Of a stretch of 64,000 nt of DNA, positions 44,930 through 56,088 are shown in pieces. The translations under genes and the position numbers were made by a program. Position 1 is the stretch's first letter, and every line of letters starts with the position of its first letter. This DNA is from Skermanella stibiiresistens SB22 (GTDB taxonomy: Bacteria > Pseudomonadota > Alphaproteobacteria > Azospirillales > Azospirillaceae). The stretch covers positions 1 through 64,000 of the forward strand of contig NZ_AVFL01000023.1 in the NCBI RefSeq assembly GCF_000576635.1. Reading direction: 5' to 3'. A model generated the notes under the pieces. The model made no database searches. It saw only the letters and a list, made by a program, of their open reading frames with translations, and was not told where the DNA came from.

Positions 44930-45568
44930 TCACCCCGGCCGGCGCACCGCCCTCACGAGCCCGCTGCGGCCGCCGCCGCAGAAGAACCGACCCGCGCCAT
45001 CGGACTCGAGCCCGGAGACGCCTGTTCCCGGCGGCATTTCCAGCCGCTCCAAGACCTCGCCGCTCTCGGGATCGATGAGGTTCAGGCTGCTTTCCTCGTC
45101 TTCCCAGGTGCCGTGCCAGAGCGCGCCGTCGACCCAGGTGACGCCGGTCACGAAGCGATCGGAGCCGATCGTGCGGAGGATCGCTCCGGTTCCGGGGTCG
45201 ACCTGATGGATCTTCCGCTCCCGGTACTGACCGACCCAAAGCGTTCCCTCCGCCCAGGCGAGGCCTGAGTCGCCACCGCTGGCGCCGCCGGGTGCCGGGA
45301 TGGTGCCCAGCACTTGGCCGGTCTCCGGGTCGATCTTCTGGATGATACCCTCCGCGATCTGGAACAGGTGCCGGCCGTCGAAGGCCGTTCCCGCCGTGGC
45401 GGCGGCCTCGATCGAGCGCACCGGCTTTCCGTCGCCAGGATCGAAGGCGGTTAGTTTGTCGCCGGACGCCAGCCAGACGTTCCGGCCATCGAATGTGACC
45501 CCGTTGACCTGGTCCACGCCAGGGAAGGGGCCGTGCTCCCGAAGGATTTCAGCGGATGATGTTTTCAT
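44930..45568 (-). CDS. Beta-propeller (Vgb/glutamine-cyclotransferase-like) protein
   Basis: A 212-residue protein built of four to five repeats of the type LWVGQY..KIHQVDPGTGAILRTI, the pattern of small beta-propellers such as streptogramin lyase-like or glutamine cyclotransferase-like proteins. It has no signal peptide. The function is unclear; a lyase role cannot be claimed. It lies just downstream of the HTH regulator on the same strand (9-base gap), so they probably form one unit. Confidence 0.65.
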   Translation of the reverse strand: MKTSSAEILREHGPFPGVDQVNGVTFDGRNVWLASGDKLTAFDPGDGKPVRSIEAAATAGTAFDGRHLFQIAEGIIQKIDPETGQVLGTIPAPGGASGGDSGLAWAEGTLWVGQYRERKIHQVDPGTGAILRTIGSDRFVTGVTWVDGALWHGTWEDEESSLNLIDPESGEVLERLEMPPGTGVSGLESDGAGRFFCGGGRSGLVRAVRRPG

Positions 45569-45577
45569 GCCAAAACC

Positions 45578-46798
45578 CTAATCGAGCGACAGGGGCGCGG
45601 GGAGTAACAATGTCGTCGTGAATGCCGGGACCGGTGGGGTGATCCAACGGCGCGCCCGCCCGTGGCCGAACGACCCGACCTTGCCCGCCGCCTTGAGCTG
45701 GTCGAGCGCCCGCTGCACGGTGCGCTGGCTGGTGCCGAGCGCCAGGGCGAGGGCCGAACTCGACCACGCCTCACCATCGGCGAGGAACGCCAGCACCGCC
45801 GCGTGGCGCTCCTCGATTGGCCGCGCCAGCACGACCACATCCCGCGCGCCGCACGGTGCCAGCGCGTAGCCCCGCTTGGTCGCGCTGATGGTCGCGACGG
45901 TTCGCAGCACGCCGCGAAGCCGGCCGATCTCGACACGCAATCGGGCGCGGTGCGATTCATCGGCGAACTTGGCGCCGAACGCGCGGACGAGCAGGGTGTC
46001 CCTCGGCACGTCACCCGGCCACGCCTCGGCCAGCGCGCGGGCGAGGGCGAAGAGGACAGGGCGGCTCGCCAACGGGACAACCACATGGGGCGCGCGCACG
46101 GCATGGCGGCAGGCGTCCACCACCAGCGCGTCCGACGCCTGCAACGCCTCGACCTCGGCCAGCAGGAGAAGACGCTCCCCACCGTCCGCGATCAGGCGCG
46201 CCGCGGGCGTGTCCAGCGCGCGGCGAGCGTTTTCAACCTCCGCCGTCAAGGCTGGGATGCCGGCATGACGCGCCGCGTGGCCGGCCAACGTCAGCGCCGC
46301 CCGCGCCTCCGCCGTCCGCAATCGCCGCATCGCGATCCCCGCCACGACCAGTTCGTGAGCGGTGCGGGATGCCGGCGGGAATGGGGACGGGTCGACGGCG
46401 GACAAAGCGCGCTCGGCCTCGTCCAGACGTCCGATCAGCAGGAGGCGCCTGACCTCGATGTGGCGGGCGAGTGCCGCGTTCAGGCAATCGCCATGTTCCT
46501 CCAGTACCGCCCGCGCCGCGTCGAGCGTCTTCGCCGGCCAGCCCAGGTCGCGCGAGACCAGGGCTATCTCCGCCTCGGCGACGACGCAGCGGGCGCGGGC
46601 CAGCGCCTCTCCCGGACCGAAGGCCCGCGCCGCGCGCCGCACCAGCGACCGGGCGCGGACGAGATCGCCGAGTTGCGCCATCGCGATGCCCCGGAGCGCC
46701 AGGGCCGGCGCGTCGTCCCTCAGGGCGACCCTGTTCAGCGCGCCCAGGGGATCGCCCGCCGCCAGGGCACGCGCCGCCGCCGTGATCAGCGGGTCCAT
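45578..46798 (-). CDS. HTH transcriptional regulator with TPR-like N-terminus
   Basis: A 406-residue protein. The N-terminal ~220 residues are alanine-rich helical repeats like TPR. A winged-helix segment follows (about 255-310; LVRAFGAKFADESHRARLRVEIGRLRG). A second HTH sits near the C-terminus (about 330-385; GTSQRTVQRALDQLKAAGKVGSFGHGRARRW). It is divergent from the DUF899 gene, which is its likely target along with the beta-propeller gene downstream. The signal it senses is unknown. Confidence 0.7.
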   Translation of the reverse strand: MDPLITAAARALAAGDPLGALNRVALRDDAPALALRGIAMAQLGDLVRARSLVRRAARAFGPGEALARARCVVAEAEIALVSRDLGWPAKTLDAARAVLEEHGDCLNAALARHIEVRRLLLIGRLDEAERALSAVDPSPFPPASRTAHELVVAGIAMRRLRTAEARAALTLAGHAARHAGIPALTAEVENARRALDTPAARLIADGGERLLLLAEVEALQASDALVVDACRHAVRAPHVVVPLASRPVLFALARALAEAWPGDVPRDTLLVRAFGAKFADESHRARLRVEIGRLRGVLRTVATISATKRGYALAPCGARDVVVLARPIEERHAAVLAFLADGEAWSSSALALALGTSQRTVQRALDQLKAAGKVGSFGHGRARRWITPPVPAFTTTLLLPAPLSLD

Positions 46799-46926
46799 CG
46801 CAATCCCGTCACACTTGTAACTCCCGCCGTTCGGTGCCCGGTGCCTACCCTATCACCCGAACACCAACCAGTCCGCCGGATCGGCGTAACGCCGCGCGGC
46901 TGATCACACGAGGGGGGAAAGGGACG

Positions 46927-47700
46927 ATGACGGAACACATCACCGGGACACGCGAGGATTGGCAAACGGCGCGCCTCGACCTGCTCGCGGCGGAGAAGGA
47001 CCTGACGCGGCAGAGCGACGACTTGGCGCGGCGGCGGCGCGAGCTGCCCTGGGTCCCGATCGACAAGGAGTACCGCTTCGACACCGACGAGGGTGGCGCC
47101 TCGCTTGCCGACCTGTTCCAGGGGCGTTCGCAACTGCTGGTCTATCACTTCATGTTCGGGCCGGAGTACAAGGCGGGCTGTCCATCGTGTTCGATGATCG
47201 CGGACGGCTTCAACGGCTTCGCGGTCCACTTGGCCAACCATGACGTGATGCTCTGGGCAGTGTCGCGGGCGCCGCTGGCGAAGCTGCGGGAATACAAGCG
47301 GCGCATGGGCTGGACCTTCCCGTGGGCATCCTCGATCGCCAGCGACTTCAATTCCGACTTCAACGTCTGGTTCAGCGAGGAACAGCAGCGCGGCGACGGC
47401 ATCGACTACAATTACCGCCGCGAGCCGGCGGTCGCGTGGCGCGAAGGAGGAGAAGGCGGTGGCGCCGCGGCGGAGGGAACCATCGCCGCCCAGTGCGGGA
47501 CCGACACCGCGACGTTCCAGCGCGACAGGCCGGGCATGAGCGCCTTCGCGCTCAAGGATGGCGTCGTCCATCACACCTATTCTACCTACGCGCGCGGCTT
47601 GGACAGCCTGTGGGGCGTCTATCAGTGGCTCGACCGCGCGCCTCGGGGACGAGATGAGACCGGCGTCTGGTGGCGCCGCCACGACGAATACGGTCGATGA
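46927..47700 (+). CDS. DUF899 thioredoxin-like protein
   Basis: A 257-residue DUF899 protein, a predicted thioredoxin-fold family. The CxxC pair is Cys85-x2-Cys88 (GCPSCSM), and the family landmarks LPWVPIDKEYRFD, FNSDFNVWF and GVVHHTYSTYARG are present. The exact reaction is unknown; redox or dehydrogenase roles are proposed for the family. ATG 46927 begins the family-like N-terminus, and the longer frame from 46834 is not used. It is divergent from the HTH regulator. Confidence 0.82.
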   Translation: MTEHITGTREDWQTARLDLLAAEKDLTRQSDDLARRRRELPWVPIDKEYRFDTDEGGASLADLFQGRSQLLVYHFMFGPEYKAGCPSCSMIADGFNGFAVHLANHDVMLWAVSRAPLAKLREYKRRMGWTFPWASSIASDFNSDFNVWFSEEQQRGDGIDYNYRREPAVAWREGGEGGGAAAEGTIAAQCGTDTATFQRDRPGMSAFALKDGVVHHTYSTYARGLDSLWGVYQWLDRAPRGRDETGVWWRRHDEYGR

Positions 47701-47823
47701 CGGAAGTCGGCCTGCGGGAGGGCCGTATCCACCGGGGTATCGGCCCTCCCGTCATATGACTTTCATGCGATTTCCGATATACCGATTGAATACGAACATG
47801 GGAATAGCTACTTTGAGGTCTGG

Positions 47824-47850
47824 TTGGCACTCGCCGGCCGAGAGCGCCAA
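47824..47850. promoter_or_regulatory. CIRCE element (HrcA operator)
   Basis: TTGGCACTC, then nine bases, then GAGCGCCAA. This is the CIRCE layout (TTAGCACTC-N9-GAGTGCTAA) with one mismatch between the arms. It lies 64 bases before groES, the standard position for HrcA repression of the chaperonin operon. Confidence 0.85.
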
Positions 47851-47913
47851 CCAGCCTTCTGGCGGGCGTTCCGGCTGGCGGTGGGCCAGACCAGGGTTAC
47901 ACAGGGAGTCTCC

Positions 47914-48213
47914 ATGTCGTTCCGTCCATTGCATGACCGCGTTCTGATCCGCCGTATCGAGCAGGAATCCAAGACCAAGGGCGGGATCATCATTCCCGAC
48001 ACGGCCAAGGAAAAGCCGCAGGAGGGCGAGGTCGTCGCCGTCGGCCCCGGTACGCGCGACGAACAGGGCCGGCTCCATGCCCCGGATGTCAAGGCCGGTG
48101 ACCGCGTCATGTTCGGCAAGTGGTCCGGCAGCGAGATCAAGATCGACGGCGCCGAGTTCCTGGTGATGAAAGAATCGGACATCATCGGCGTGCTCGAGAC
48201 CAGCCTCGCCTGA
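47914..48213 (+). CDS. groES: Co-chaperonin GroES
   Basis: A 99-residue GroES with [16 protein letters not shown] at the start, the mobile loop [20 protein letters not shown] and the roof loop. It caps GroEL and closes the folding chamber. ATG 47914 has AGGGAG upstream. It is followed after 32 bases by groEL and preceded by a CIRCE operator. Confidence 0.97.
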   Translation: MSFRPLHDRVLIRRIEQESKTKGGIIIPDTAKEKPQEGEVVAVGPGTRDEQGRLHAPDVKAGDRVMFGKWSGSEIKIDGAEFLVMKESDIIGVLETSLA

Positions 48214-48233
48214 TTTCATCTTTCATTTTTTAA

Positions 48234-49871
<1,638 letters not shown>

Positions 49872-49903
49872 TAACCGGTTCGAATAGAACGGAAAGTCCG
49901 GCG

Positions 49904-49935
49904 GGCCGGGCGGGAGCGAAAGCCCCCGCCCGGCC
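49904..49935. terminator. Hairpin after groEL
   Basis: An 11-base perfect inverted repeat (49904-49914 and 49925-49935) with a 10-base loop, 33 bases after the groEL stop. The GC-rich stem could terminate the chaperonin transcript; no T run follows. Confidence 0.55.
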
Positions 49936-50068
49936 TGTTCGCGTCAGGACCAGCCCAGCCCGGAATCGGAATAATGCCGCGGTGCGGTAAGTGGGGGATG
50001 GTGCGGCGGATTGACGCCAGTTAGACTCGGCCTGTCGCGACGCGAGGCAGCAGGGGGAGAAGTCGATC

Positions 50069-52864
50069 ATGCGGGTTATCAATCAGACCGACGAGGTGCC
50101 TGAGAAGGACATTCCGCTCCGTGACGACATCCGCCTGCTGGGGCGTATCCTCGGCGACACGATCCGCGAGCAGGAGGGCGAGGATGTCTATGGGCTGGTC
50201 GAGAGCGTCCGCCAGACGTCGATCCGCTTCCACCGCGACCAGGACGAGGCGGCGCGAGACGAGTTGCAAAGCTTGCTGAACGGCATGTCGCCTCGCCAGA
50301 CGACGCGGATCATCCGGGCGTTCAGCTATTTCTCGCACCTGTCCAACATCGCCGAGGACCAGCATCACATCCGGCGCAACCGTGCCCATGAGTTGGCGGG
50401 ATCGGCGCCGCGCGCCGGCTCGATGGCCCACGCCCTTCTCCGCGCCGAGGAGGCCGGGATCGACGCCGACCGGCTCGATGCCTTCTTCGCCGAGGCGCTG
50501 ATCTGCCCGGTGCTGACCGCGCATCCCACCGAGGTCCGCCGCAAGAGCTCGCTCAACCGGGAAATGGACATCGCCCAGCTGCTGGCCGAGCGGGAACGGG
50601 TCCAGATGACGCCGGAGGAGGAGGAGGCCTGCGCCGAAGCCCTGCGCCGCGCGGTGCTGACGCTGTGGCAGACCAGCCTGCTGCGCTGGACCAAGCGGAC
50701 GGTGATCGACGAGGTCCAGAACGGCATCTCGTTTTACGACCACACCTTCCTCCGCGAGCTGCCGCGGCTCTACGCGCTGCTGGAGGACCGGCTGGCGCTG
50801 CTCGACCCCGACGAGGCGCGGGGCGAGGTGCCGCCGTTCCTCCGCATGGGCAGCTGGATGGGTGGCGACCGCGACGGCAACCCGTTCGTCACCGCCGACA
50901 TCGTCAGCGAGACGCTGCGGCTGCAAAGCACGCAGGCGCTGAAGTTCTACTTGGAGGAGTTGCACGCGCTGGGCGGCGAGCTTTCGCTCAACCGGCGGAA
51001 CGTCAGGCTGTCCGACGCGCTGGGGGAACTGGCGGAACGCTCGCCCGACCGGTCGATCAACCGGCAGGATGAACCCTATCGCCGCGCCATCACCGGCATC
51101 TATGCGCGCTTGGCCGCGACCGCGCGGGGGCTGGGGCAGGCCGAGGCGCTGCGCCACGCCGTCGGCGACGCCCCACCCTACGCCAGCGCCGCCGAGTTCA
51201 AGGCGGAACTGGACATCATCCATGATTCGCTGACGGCCAACGGCTCCGCCGTGCTGGCGCGCGGCCGGTTGCGGCAGCTGCGCTACGCCGTCGCGGTGTT
51301 CGGCTTCCATTTGGCGAGCCTGGATCTGCGCCAGAACTCCGATGTCCACGAACGGATGGTCGGCGAGTTGCTGGAGGCGGCCATTCCGGGAACCGGTTAC
51401 GGTGGGCTGGACGAGGAAGGCCGGATAGCCCTGCTGCTGGAGGACCTGAAGACCGCCCGGCCGCTGGGCTCCGCCTTCATCGGCTATTCCGACGAGACGA
51501 CGGGCGAGCTGGCGATCATGCGGACCGCCGCCGAGGCGCACCGGAAATACGGCGCCACCTCCATGCCCAACTGCATCATCTCCAAGGCCGACGGCGTGTC
51601 GGACATCCTGGAGGTGGCGGTGCTGCTGAAGGAGGTCGGGCTGCTGCGGCCGCTCGACGGCGGGCTGGACGTCAACATCATACCGCTGTTCGAGACGATC
51701 GGCGACCTCAGGAACTCGGTCGGAATCATGGACCGGCTGCTGGCGCTGCCGCTCTACAAGCGTCTGCTGGAAAGCCGGGGCATGGTCCAGGAGGTCATGC
51801 TGGGCTATTCGGACAGCAACAAGGACGGCGGTTTCGTCACCTCCGGATGGGAGCTGTACAAGGCGGAGATCGGGCTGGTTGAGGTCTTCCGCAAGCACGG
51901 CGTCAAGCTGAGGCTGTTCCATGGCCGGGGCGGTTCGGTCGGCCGGGGTGGCGGCCCCAGCTATCAGGCGATCCTGGCGCAGCCGGGCGGGGCGGTTCAG
52001 GGGCAGATCCGCATCACCGAACAGGGCGAGACGATCTCCGGCAAATACTCCAACGCGGAGGTCGGGCGGCGCAATCTGGAGACGCTGGCCGCCGCGACCC
52101 TGGAGGCGACGCTGCTCCAGCCGGACATCGCGGCACCCCGGCGCGACTATCTGACCGCGATGGAGGAATTGTCGGGCCACGCCTTCAAGGCCTATCGCGA
52201 TCTGGTCTACGAGACCAAGGGCTTCGAGGACTATTTCTGGGAGTCGACGGTGATCACCGAGATCGCCAGCCTCAACATCGGCAGCCGGCCGTCGTCGCGC
52301 AAGAAGACGCGCAGCATCGAGGACTTGCGGGCGATCCCCTGGGTGTTCAGTTGGGCGCAATGCCGGCTGATGCTGCCGGGCTGGTACGGCTTCGGTTCGG
52401 CGGTCCAAGCTTGGCTGGCGGAGCACCCAGACAGTGGAAGTGAGAGCGAGCCGAACGGCGGCATGGCGATGCTGCGGGCCATGCATCGGGAGTGGCCATT
52501 CTTCCAGACGCTGCTGTCCAACATGGACATGGTGCTGGCCAAGAGCAACATCGCCATCGCGTCGCGCTACGCCGGTCTGGTCACCGATCCCCACCTGCGG
52601 CGTGGCGTGTTCGACCGCATCAAGGGGGAATGGCAGGGCTCGATCGACGCGCTGCTGGCGATCACCGGGCAGGACAGCCTGCTTGAGGGCAATCCGCTGC
52701 TGGCCCGGTCGATCCGCAACCGCTTCCCCTATCTCGACCCGCTGAACCACGTGCAGGTCGAGCTGCTGCGGCGCCATCGGGCCGACAGCGACGAGGAATA
52801 CGTGCTGCGTGGCATCCAGCTGACGATCAACGGGATCGCCGCCGGGTTGCGCAACAGCGGTTGA
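50069..52864 (+). CDS. ppc: Phosphoenolpyruvate carboxylase
   Basis: A 931-residue PEP carboxylase, making oxaloacetate from PEP and bicarbonate to refill the TCA cycle. Signatures are [12 protein letters not shown] (catalytic His), [13 protein letters not shown] and [16 protein letters not shown]. The C-terminus ends IAAGLRNSG, as in many ppc enzymes, and the length is full. AGGGGGAGAAG lies before the ATG. It is followed by a large palindrome and a convergent gene. Confidence 0.97.
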   Translation: MRVINQTDEVPEKDIPLRDDIRLLGRILGDTIREQEGEDVYGLVESVRQTSIRFHRDQDEAARDELQSLLNGMSPRQTTRIIRAFSYFSHLSNIAEDQHHIRRNRAHELAGSAPRAGSMAHALLRAEEAGIDADRLDAFFAEALICPVLTAHPTEVRRKSSLNREMDIAQLLAERERVQMTPEEEEACAEALRRAVLTLWQTSLLRWTKRTVIDEVQNGISFYDHTFLRELPRLYALLEDRLALLDPDEARGEVPPFLRMGSWMGGDRDGNPFVTADIVSETLRLQSTQALKFYLEELHALGGELSLNRRNVRLSDALGELAERSPDRSINRQDEPYRRAITGIYARLAATARGLGQAEALRHAVGDAPPYASAAEFKAELDIIHDSLTANGSAVLARGRLRQLRYAVAVFGFHLASLDLRQNSDVHERMVGELLEAAIPGTGYGGLDEEGRIALLLEDLKTARPLGSAFIGYSDETTGELAIMRTAAEAHRKYGATSMPNCIISKADGVSDILEVAVLLKEVGLLRPLDGGLDVNIIPLFETIGDLRNSVGIMDRLLALPLYKRLLESRGMVQEVMLGYSDSNKDGGFVTSGWELYKAEIGLVEVFRKHGVKLRLFHGRGGSVGRGGGPSYQAILAQPGGAVQGQIRITEQGETISGKYSNAEVGRRNLETLAAATLEATLLQPDIAAPRRDYLTAMEELSGHAFKAYRDLVYETKGFEDYFWESTVITEIASLNIGSRPSSRKKTRSIEDLRAIPWVFSWAQCRLMLPGWYGFGSAVQAWLAEHPDSGSESEPNGGMAMLRAMHREWPFFQTLLSNMDMVLAKSNIAIASRYAGLVTDPHLRRGVFDRIKGEWQGSIDALLAITGQDSLLEGNPLLARSIRNRFPYLDPLNHVQVELLRRHRADSDEEYVLRGIQLTINGIAAGLRNSG

Positions 52865-52884
52865 TAGTTCCGCCTTGGTTTTCA

Positions 52885-52972
52885 TCGTAGGTCGGCTATA
52901 GCGCAGCGGCAGCCGACAAGCAGGCGCGTCGGGAGTGATGTCGGCTGCCGCTGCGCTATAGCCGACCTACGA
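52885..52972. repeat. REP-like inverted repeat, copy 2 (34-base arms)
   Basis: Perfect 34-base arms (52885-52918 and 52939-52972) flank a 20-base loop between the convergent ppc and the oxygenase-like gene. Core CGTAGGTCGG is shared with the repeat at 44122. The arms also contain GCGCAGCGGCAGCCGAC, so longer than copy 1. It can fold into a very stable hairpin and would also end transcription from both sides. Confidence 0.7.
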
Positions 52973-53002
52973 GGTACGAACCGAGACGGGGCTTGGTCTT
53001 GC

Positions 53003-53860
53003 TCAGGTGTAGCGGATCAGCAGGACGAGGCGGGCGGAGGAGATCGGCTGCATCGCCCGGTGGAACGCGTTGGGGTCCTCGGCGAAGCCGTCGCCGGGCT
53101 CCCCAGTGGCGATCACCACTTGGCCGGGGCCGTAATAGCTCATCAGCTCCGCTTCGCTGATGCTGGTGCTGGGACGGAACAGCATCGACATCTTCTTGCG
53201 GCGGTGCGAGCCCAGGATGGTGGCGTGGGAGCCGTCCAGGTCGTCGTTGCCCTTCTTGATGTAGAAGAACAGCGAGACCGAGCTCTTGCCGATCACGTCA
53301 TAGTGCCAGCGGCTCGCCAAGTCGATGTTGCGGTGTTCCTCCGTCGGCAGGTTTGTCGGGAACGACCAGCGCAGCGAGACCTCGATCGCCTTCGGGTTGA
53401 AGCCCAGCACCCGCTTGCCCAGCAGCAGCAGCTTGGGGTCGTGGGTGATCGTCCTGACCGCCGCGCACTGGTCGAGATCGACGGTCTCGGCGACGGCGAC
53501 CGGCTCGCCAGTCGGCAGCCTGCCGCCGATTAGTGTTTCCAACGGGAAACCCTGCTTGGCGCCCCATGGTTTGACCGGCTTGGACGTGCCGAACGCGGCG
53601 AGTTCATCGCGCAGGTTTTCGGGGAGCTTGAGGCCGAGCGCCAGCCCGTCCACCTTGATCCGCTCCGCCGTCTTGTCCACGTCCAGCGACGTGAAGACGG
53701 AAGTATCCTGACCCTTGGGATCAAGATGATCCTGATCGGACGCCGCGATCTGGTGGAGCGTGGACATGAATCCTTGAATGCGCCTGATCGATTCGAAACG
53801 TCCAAGCGTTCGCTGGAGACGTTTTTCTTTGAGAACGGCATTGAGCCTGGAGGGTTTCAC
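53003..53860 (-). CDS. PhyH-like 2-oxoglutarate/Fe(II) oxygenase (tentative)
   Basis: A 285-residue protein with a cupin-like C-terminal half: SRWHYDVIG (possible H-x-D metal pair), GSHATILGSHRRKKM, then FHRAMQP and a terminal RLVLLIRY (possible third histidine and 2-oxoglutarate arginine). This matches the phytanoyl-CoA dioxygenase pattern. It starts at GTG 53860. The gene lies beside an exopolysaccharide locus, so it might modify a sugar or lipid, which is inference. Confidence 0.55.
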   Translation of the reverse strand: MKPSRLNAVLKEKRLQRTLGRFESIRRIQGFMSTLHQIAASDQDHLDPKGQDTSVFTSLDVDKTAERIKVDGLALGLKLPENLRDELAAFGTSKPVKPWGAKQGFPLETLIGGRLPTGEPVAVAETVDLDQCAAVRTITHDPKLLLLGKRVLGFNPKAIEVSLRWSFPTNLPTEEHRNIDLASRWHYDVIGKSSVSLFFYIKKGNDDLDGSHATILGSHRRKKMSMLFRPSTSISEAELMSYYGPGQVVIATGEPGDGFAEDPNAFHRAMQPISSARLVLLIRYT

Positions 53861-53951
53861 TTTTGCGCCCCGGGTTAATAGTGGTTTCGAACGAAAGTAT
53901 GTGAAAGGTTCCCCGTCGAGAAGTGGAGCGTAGGCGCTAACTCATATAATT

Positions 53952-55025
53952 TTAGCCAAAAGCCGTATGGTTGACGCAGCAACCGGCGGCCGTGGCTCCC
54001 AGATGCCGCCTCACCTTGCGGTAGGCGTCGACGGTGTCATGGGCGTAGGCATCGGATTCGAGCGAGCGCAGCAGGTCTCCGGCCGTCCTGCCGGCCCTGA
54101 CCACGCTGTCGGCCGGCATGTCGACCAGCAGGTTCGCCTCGGCGGCGTCGGTCAGCCAGCGCTGTTCGTCCTGCGCCGCCTCGGCGGACAGGGCCGCCGC
54201 CTCCTCGGCGCAGGCTTGGGCGATCTTGGCTTGGAGATCGGCGGGCAGGGTGGCGATGGCCGGTGACTTGACCAGCAACTCCGTCGCCATGCCGGGCGAG
54301 AACGTGCCGAACCGGACATAGCCGAGCCCGGCTTCGCCTAATCGGCGGACCGGACCGGCCAGCAGGGGAGGGACCTCCGCCGCCACCGCCTCGCCGTTGA
54401 CCACGGCTCCCAGGCCCGCCGCCGGCGTCCTCGTGATCGTGTCGAAGCCCAATCGTTCCCATAGGGCGGAGGAGCCAGGGCTGCACGCGACGCGTCCCGA
54501 GCCGGGCCACCCCTTGCCCCGGATCGCCATGCCGCCGGCCGCGACCTCGCCGGTGAACCAGACATTCAGGCCGGCCCGCGCGGCCAAGCGTTCACGTTGG
54601 TCCAATCCAGGGGCGGTCGCGCGCCAGACGCGGATCTCCGGCGCGGTCATCCCGAAGGTCTGCATGCCGAACAGCGACCAGACCGGCGGCGCTCCCGGCC
54701 ACAGATGCGCCGCCGCGTGCCAAGCGTCGACCGGGATGTCCCCGATGTCGGCCAGGGCCGGCAGGCTGCCGGTGCCGATGTCGACCAAGTCGACAGCGAC
54801 GGCTCCTCCCGTCAGCCACTGGATCCGCTGCGCCAGGCGGCGGGTGGAAAGACCCAGCAGGTTGCCGTAGAGCGGCCATCCGGCACCGAGGCGGAGACGG
54901 ACAGGCGTGGCCTCAGCCCCGGCGTCCCCGATCGAGAGCGAGGACGAGGCGATCGGCGCCAGACAGGCCATGGCTCCGATGCCAGCGCCCAGCTTGAACA
55001 GGGTACGGCGGTCGACCCTGCTCAT
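53952..55025 (-). CDS. TRAP-type (DctP-like) solute-binding protein, Tat-exported
   Basis: A 357-residue exported protein with a Tat signal (DRRTLFKLGAGIGAMACLAPIA) and the TRAP binding-protein pattern: LRLGAGWPLYGNLLGL, DIPVDAWHAAAHLW and a late TELLVKSPAIATLPADLQAKIAQ. No DctQ or DctM genes are nearby. It lies downstream of the GT2 gene with an 10-base gap on the same strand. It may be an orphan sensor or carrier rather than a transporter part. Confidence 0.72.
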   Translation of the reverse strand: MSRVDRRTLFKLGAGIGAMACLAPIASSSLSIGDAGAEATPVRLRLGAGWPLYGNLLGLSTRRLAQRIQWLTGGAVAVDLVDIGTGSLPALADIGDIPVDAWHAAAHLWPGAPPVWSLFGMQTFGMTAPEIRVWRATAPGLDQRERLAARAGLNVWFTGEVAAGGMAIRGKGWPGSGRVACSPGSSALWERLGFDTITRTPAAGLGAVVNGEAVAAEVPPLLAGPVRRLGEAGLGYVRFGTFSPGMATELLVKSPAIATLPADLQAKIAQACAEEAAALSAEAAQDEQRWLTDAAEANLLVDMPADSVVRAGRTAGDLLRSLESDAYAHDTVDAYRKVRRHLGATAAGCCVNHTAFG

Positions 55026-55035
55026 CACGGCGCGC

Positions 55036-56088
55036 TCACGACGGCGACCCCCGCCAGTCGCGCAGGCCCGCGATCTGGCCACGCGCCGTCGCCAGCAGCT
55101 TCGGTGTGGCGTGATCGTCGCCGCTGATCAGCAGGCGCGCCCATTGGGCCACGCCCGGATAGTCCCTGGTCCCGACCAGCAGGGCCCAGGCGGCGAAGGC
55201 GGCGCGCCGGGCGGGCGAGAAGTGGCCCATGACGCTGATCGCATAGTTATAGGCGGCGTCGGACTTGGCGACCGGGTGGAAATAGGTCTTGCCGCGGCGA
55301 TCGGCGTCATGCCGGACGCCGGGGAAATGATCGACCGCGATCTTCGGGTCATAGATCATCCGCCAGCCCGCGCGGCGCAGGCGCAGGCAGAAATCGATCT
55401 CGTTGTTGACCTGGGCGCCCTTGCCCCGCAAGCGCTGGTTCAGCCGCATGCCCTCGATCGCGGCGCGGCGGAAGCTCCAGTTGACGCCCTTGAGGATATC
55501 GACCTCGCGGGCGTCGCCCACGCCGATATGGTGGTTGCCGATCACCCGGCCGGTCCATTCCAGCTTGCCGACCACGGGTTCGGCGCCATCCTCCAGCACA
55601 TCCCCGGCGAATACCCGGTCGCGGCCGCCGACGGCGCCGGCGCGTGGGTTGGTCCGGAAGGCGTGCTCGATCCGCTCGACCCAGTCGGCGTGGGGGGCCG
55701 CGTCGTCGTCCGTCACGGCGACGACATCGCCGTCGGCGTGGTCCAAGCCGGTGTTGATCGCGGCGATTTGGCCGGTGATCGCCACTGTCGCGATCCGAAG
55801 CGGAAGGCGGCCGGCGAACCGTTCCGCCACCATCCGCGATTCGGGGTCCTCGTCGCGCACGACCACGACGACGCGGCAGGGCGCCAGCGTCTGGGCGGCC
55901 AAGGCGCCGAGGCAGCGATCCAGATCCTGATGGCGCTTGAAGGTTGGGATGATCACCGACACCGCCAGACGTTCGGCATGGGACGTGGCGTCGGACTTGG
56001 CGTCGAAGGGGGCGACGAACATCGGGTTCGCGGACATGGCGCTCCTTGCGGTGCGAAGGGATTGCTGGATGGCGGGATGCCCACTCAT
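55036..56088 (-). CDS. Family 2 glycosyltransferase
   Basis: A 350-residue GT-A fold transferase: SVIIPTFKRHQDLDRCL at 44-60, then VTDDDAAP (metal-binding DDD 127-129) and the acceptor region VDILKGVNWSFRRAAI with a later NNEIDFCLRLRRAGW (ED-like). It adds a sugar during exopolysaccharide repeat assembly. ATG 56088 overlaps the Wzy-like stop by 4 bases. The donor is not evident. Confidence 0.87.
   Translation of the reverse strand: MSGHPAIQQSLRTARSAMSANPMFVAPFDAKSDATSHAERLAVSVIIPTFKRHQDLDRCLGALAAQTLAPCRVVVVVRDEDPESRMVAERFAGRLPLRIATVAITGQIAAINTGLDHADGDVVAVTDDDAAPHADWVERIEHAFRTNPRAGAVGGRDRVFAGDVLEDGAEPVVGKLEWTGRVIGNHHIGVGDAREVDILKGVNWSFRRAAIEGMRLNQRLRGKGAQVNNEIDFCLRLRRAGWRMIYDPKIAVDHFPGVRHDADRRGKTYFHPVAKSDAAYNYAISVMGHFSPARRAAFAAWALLVGTRDYPGVAQWARLLISGDDHATPKLLATARGQIAGLRDWRGSPS

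Noticed and set aside
50021-52885. Long minus-strand open frame (954 codons) opposite ppc
   Set aside because: It is the antisense shadow of a clear PEP carboxylase; its composition (very rich in Arg, Gln, His) is typical of GC-rich antisense frames.
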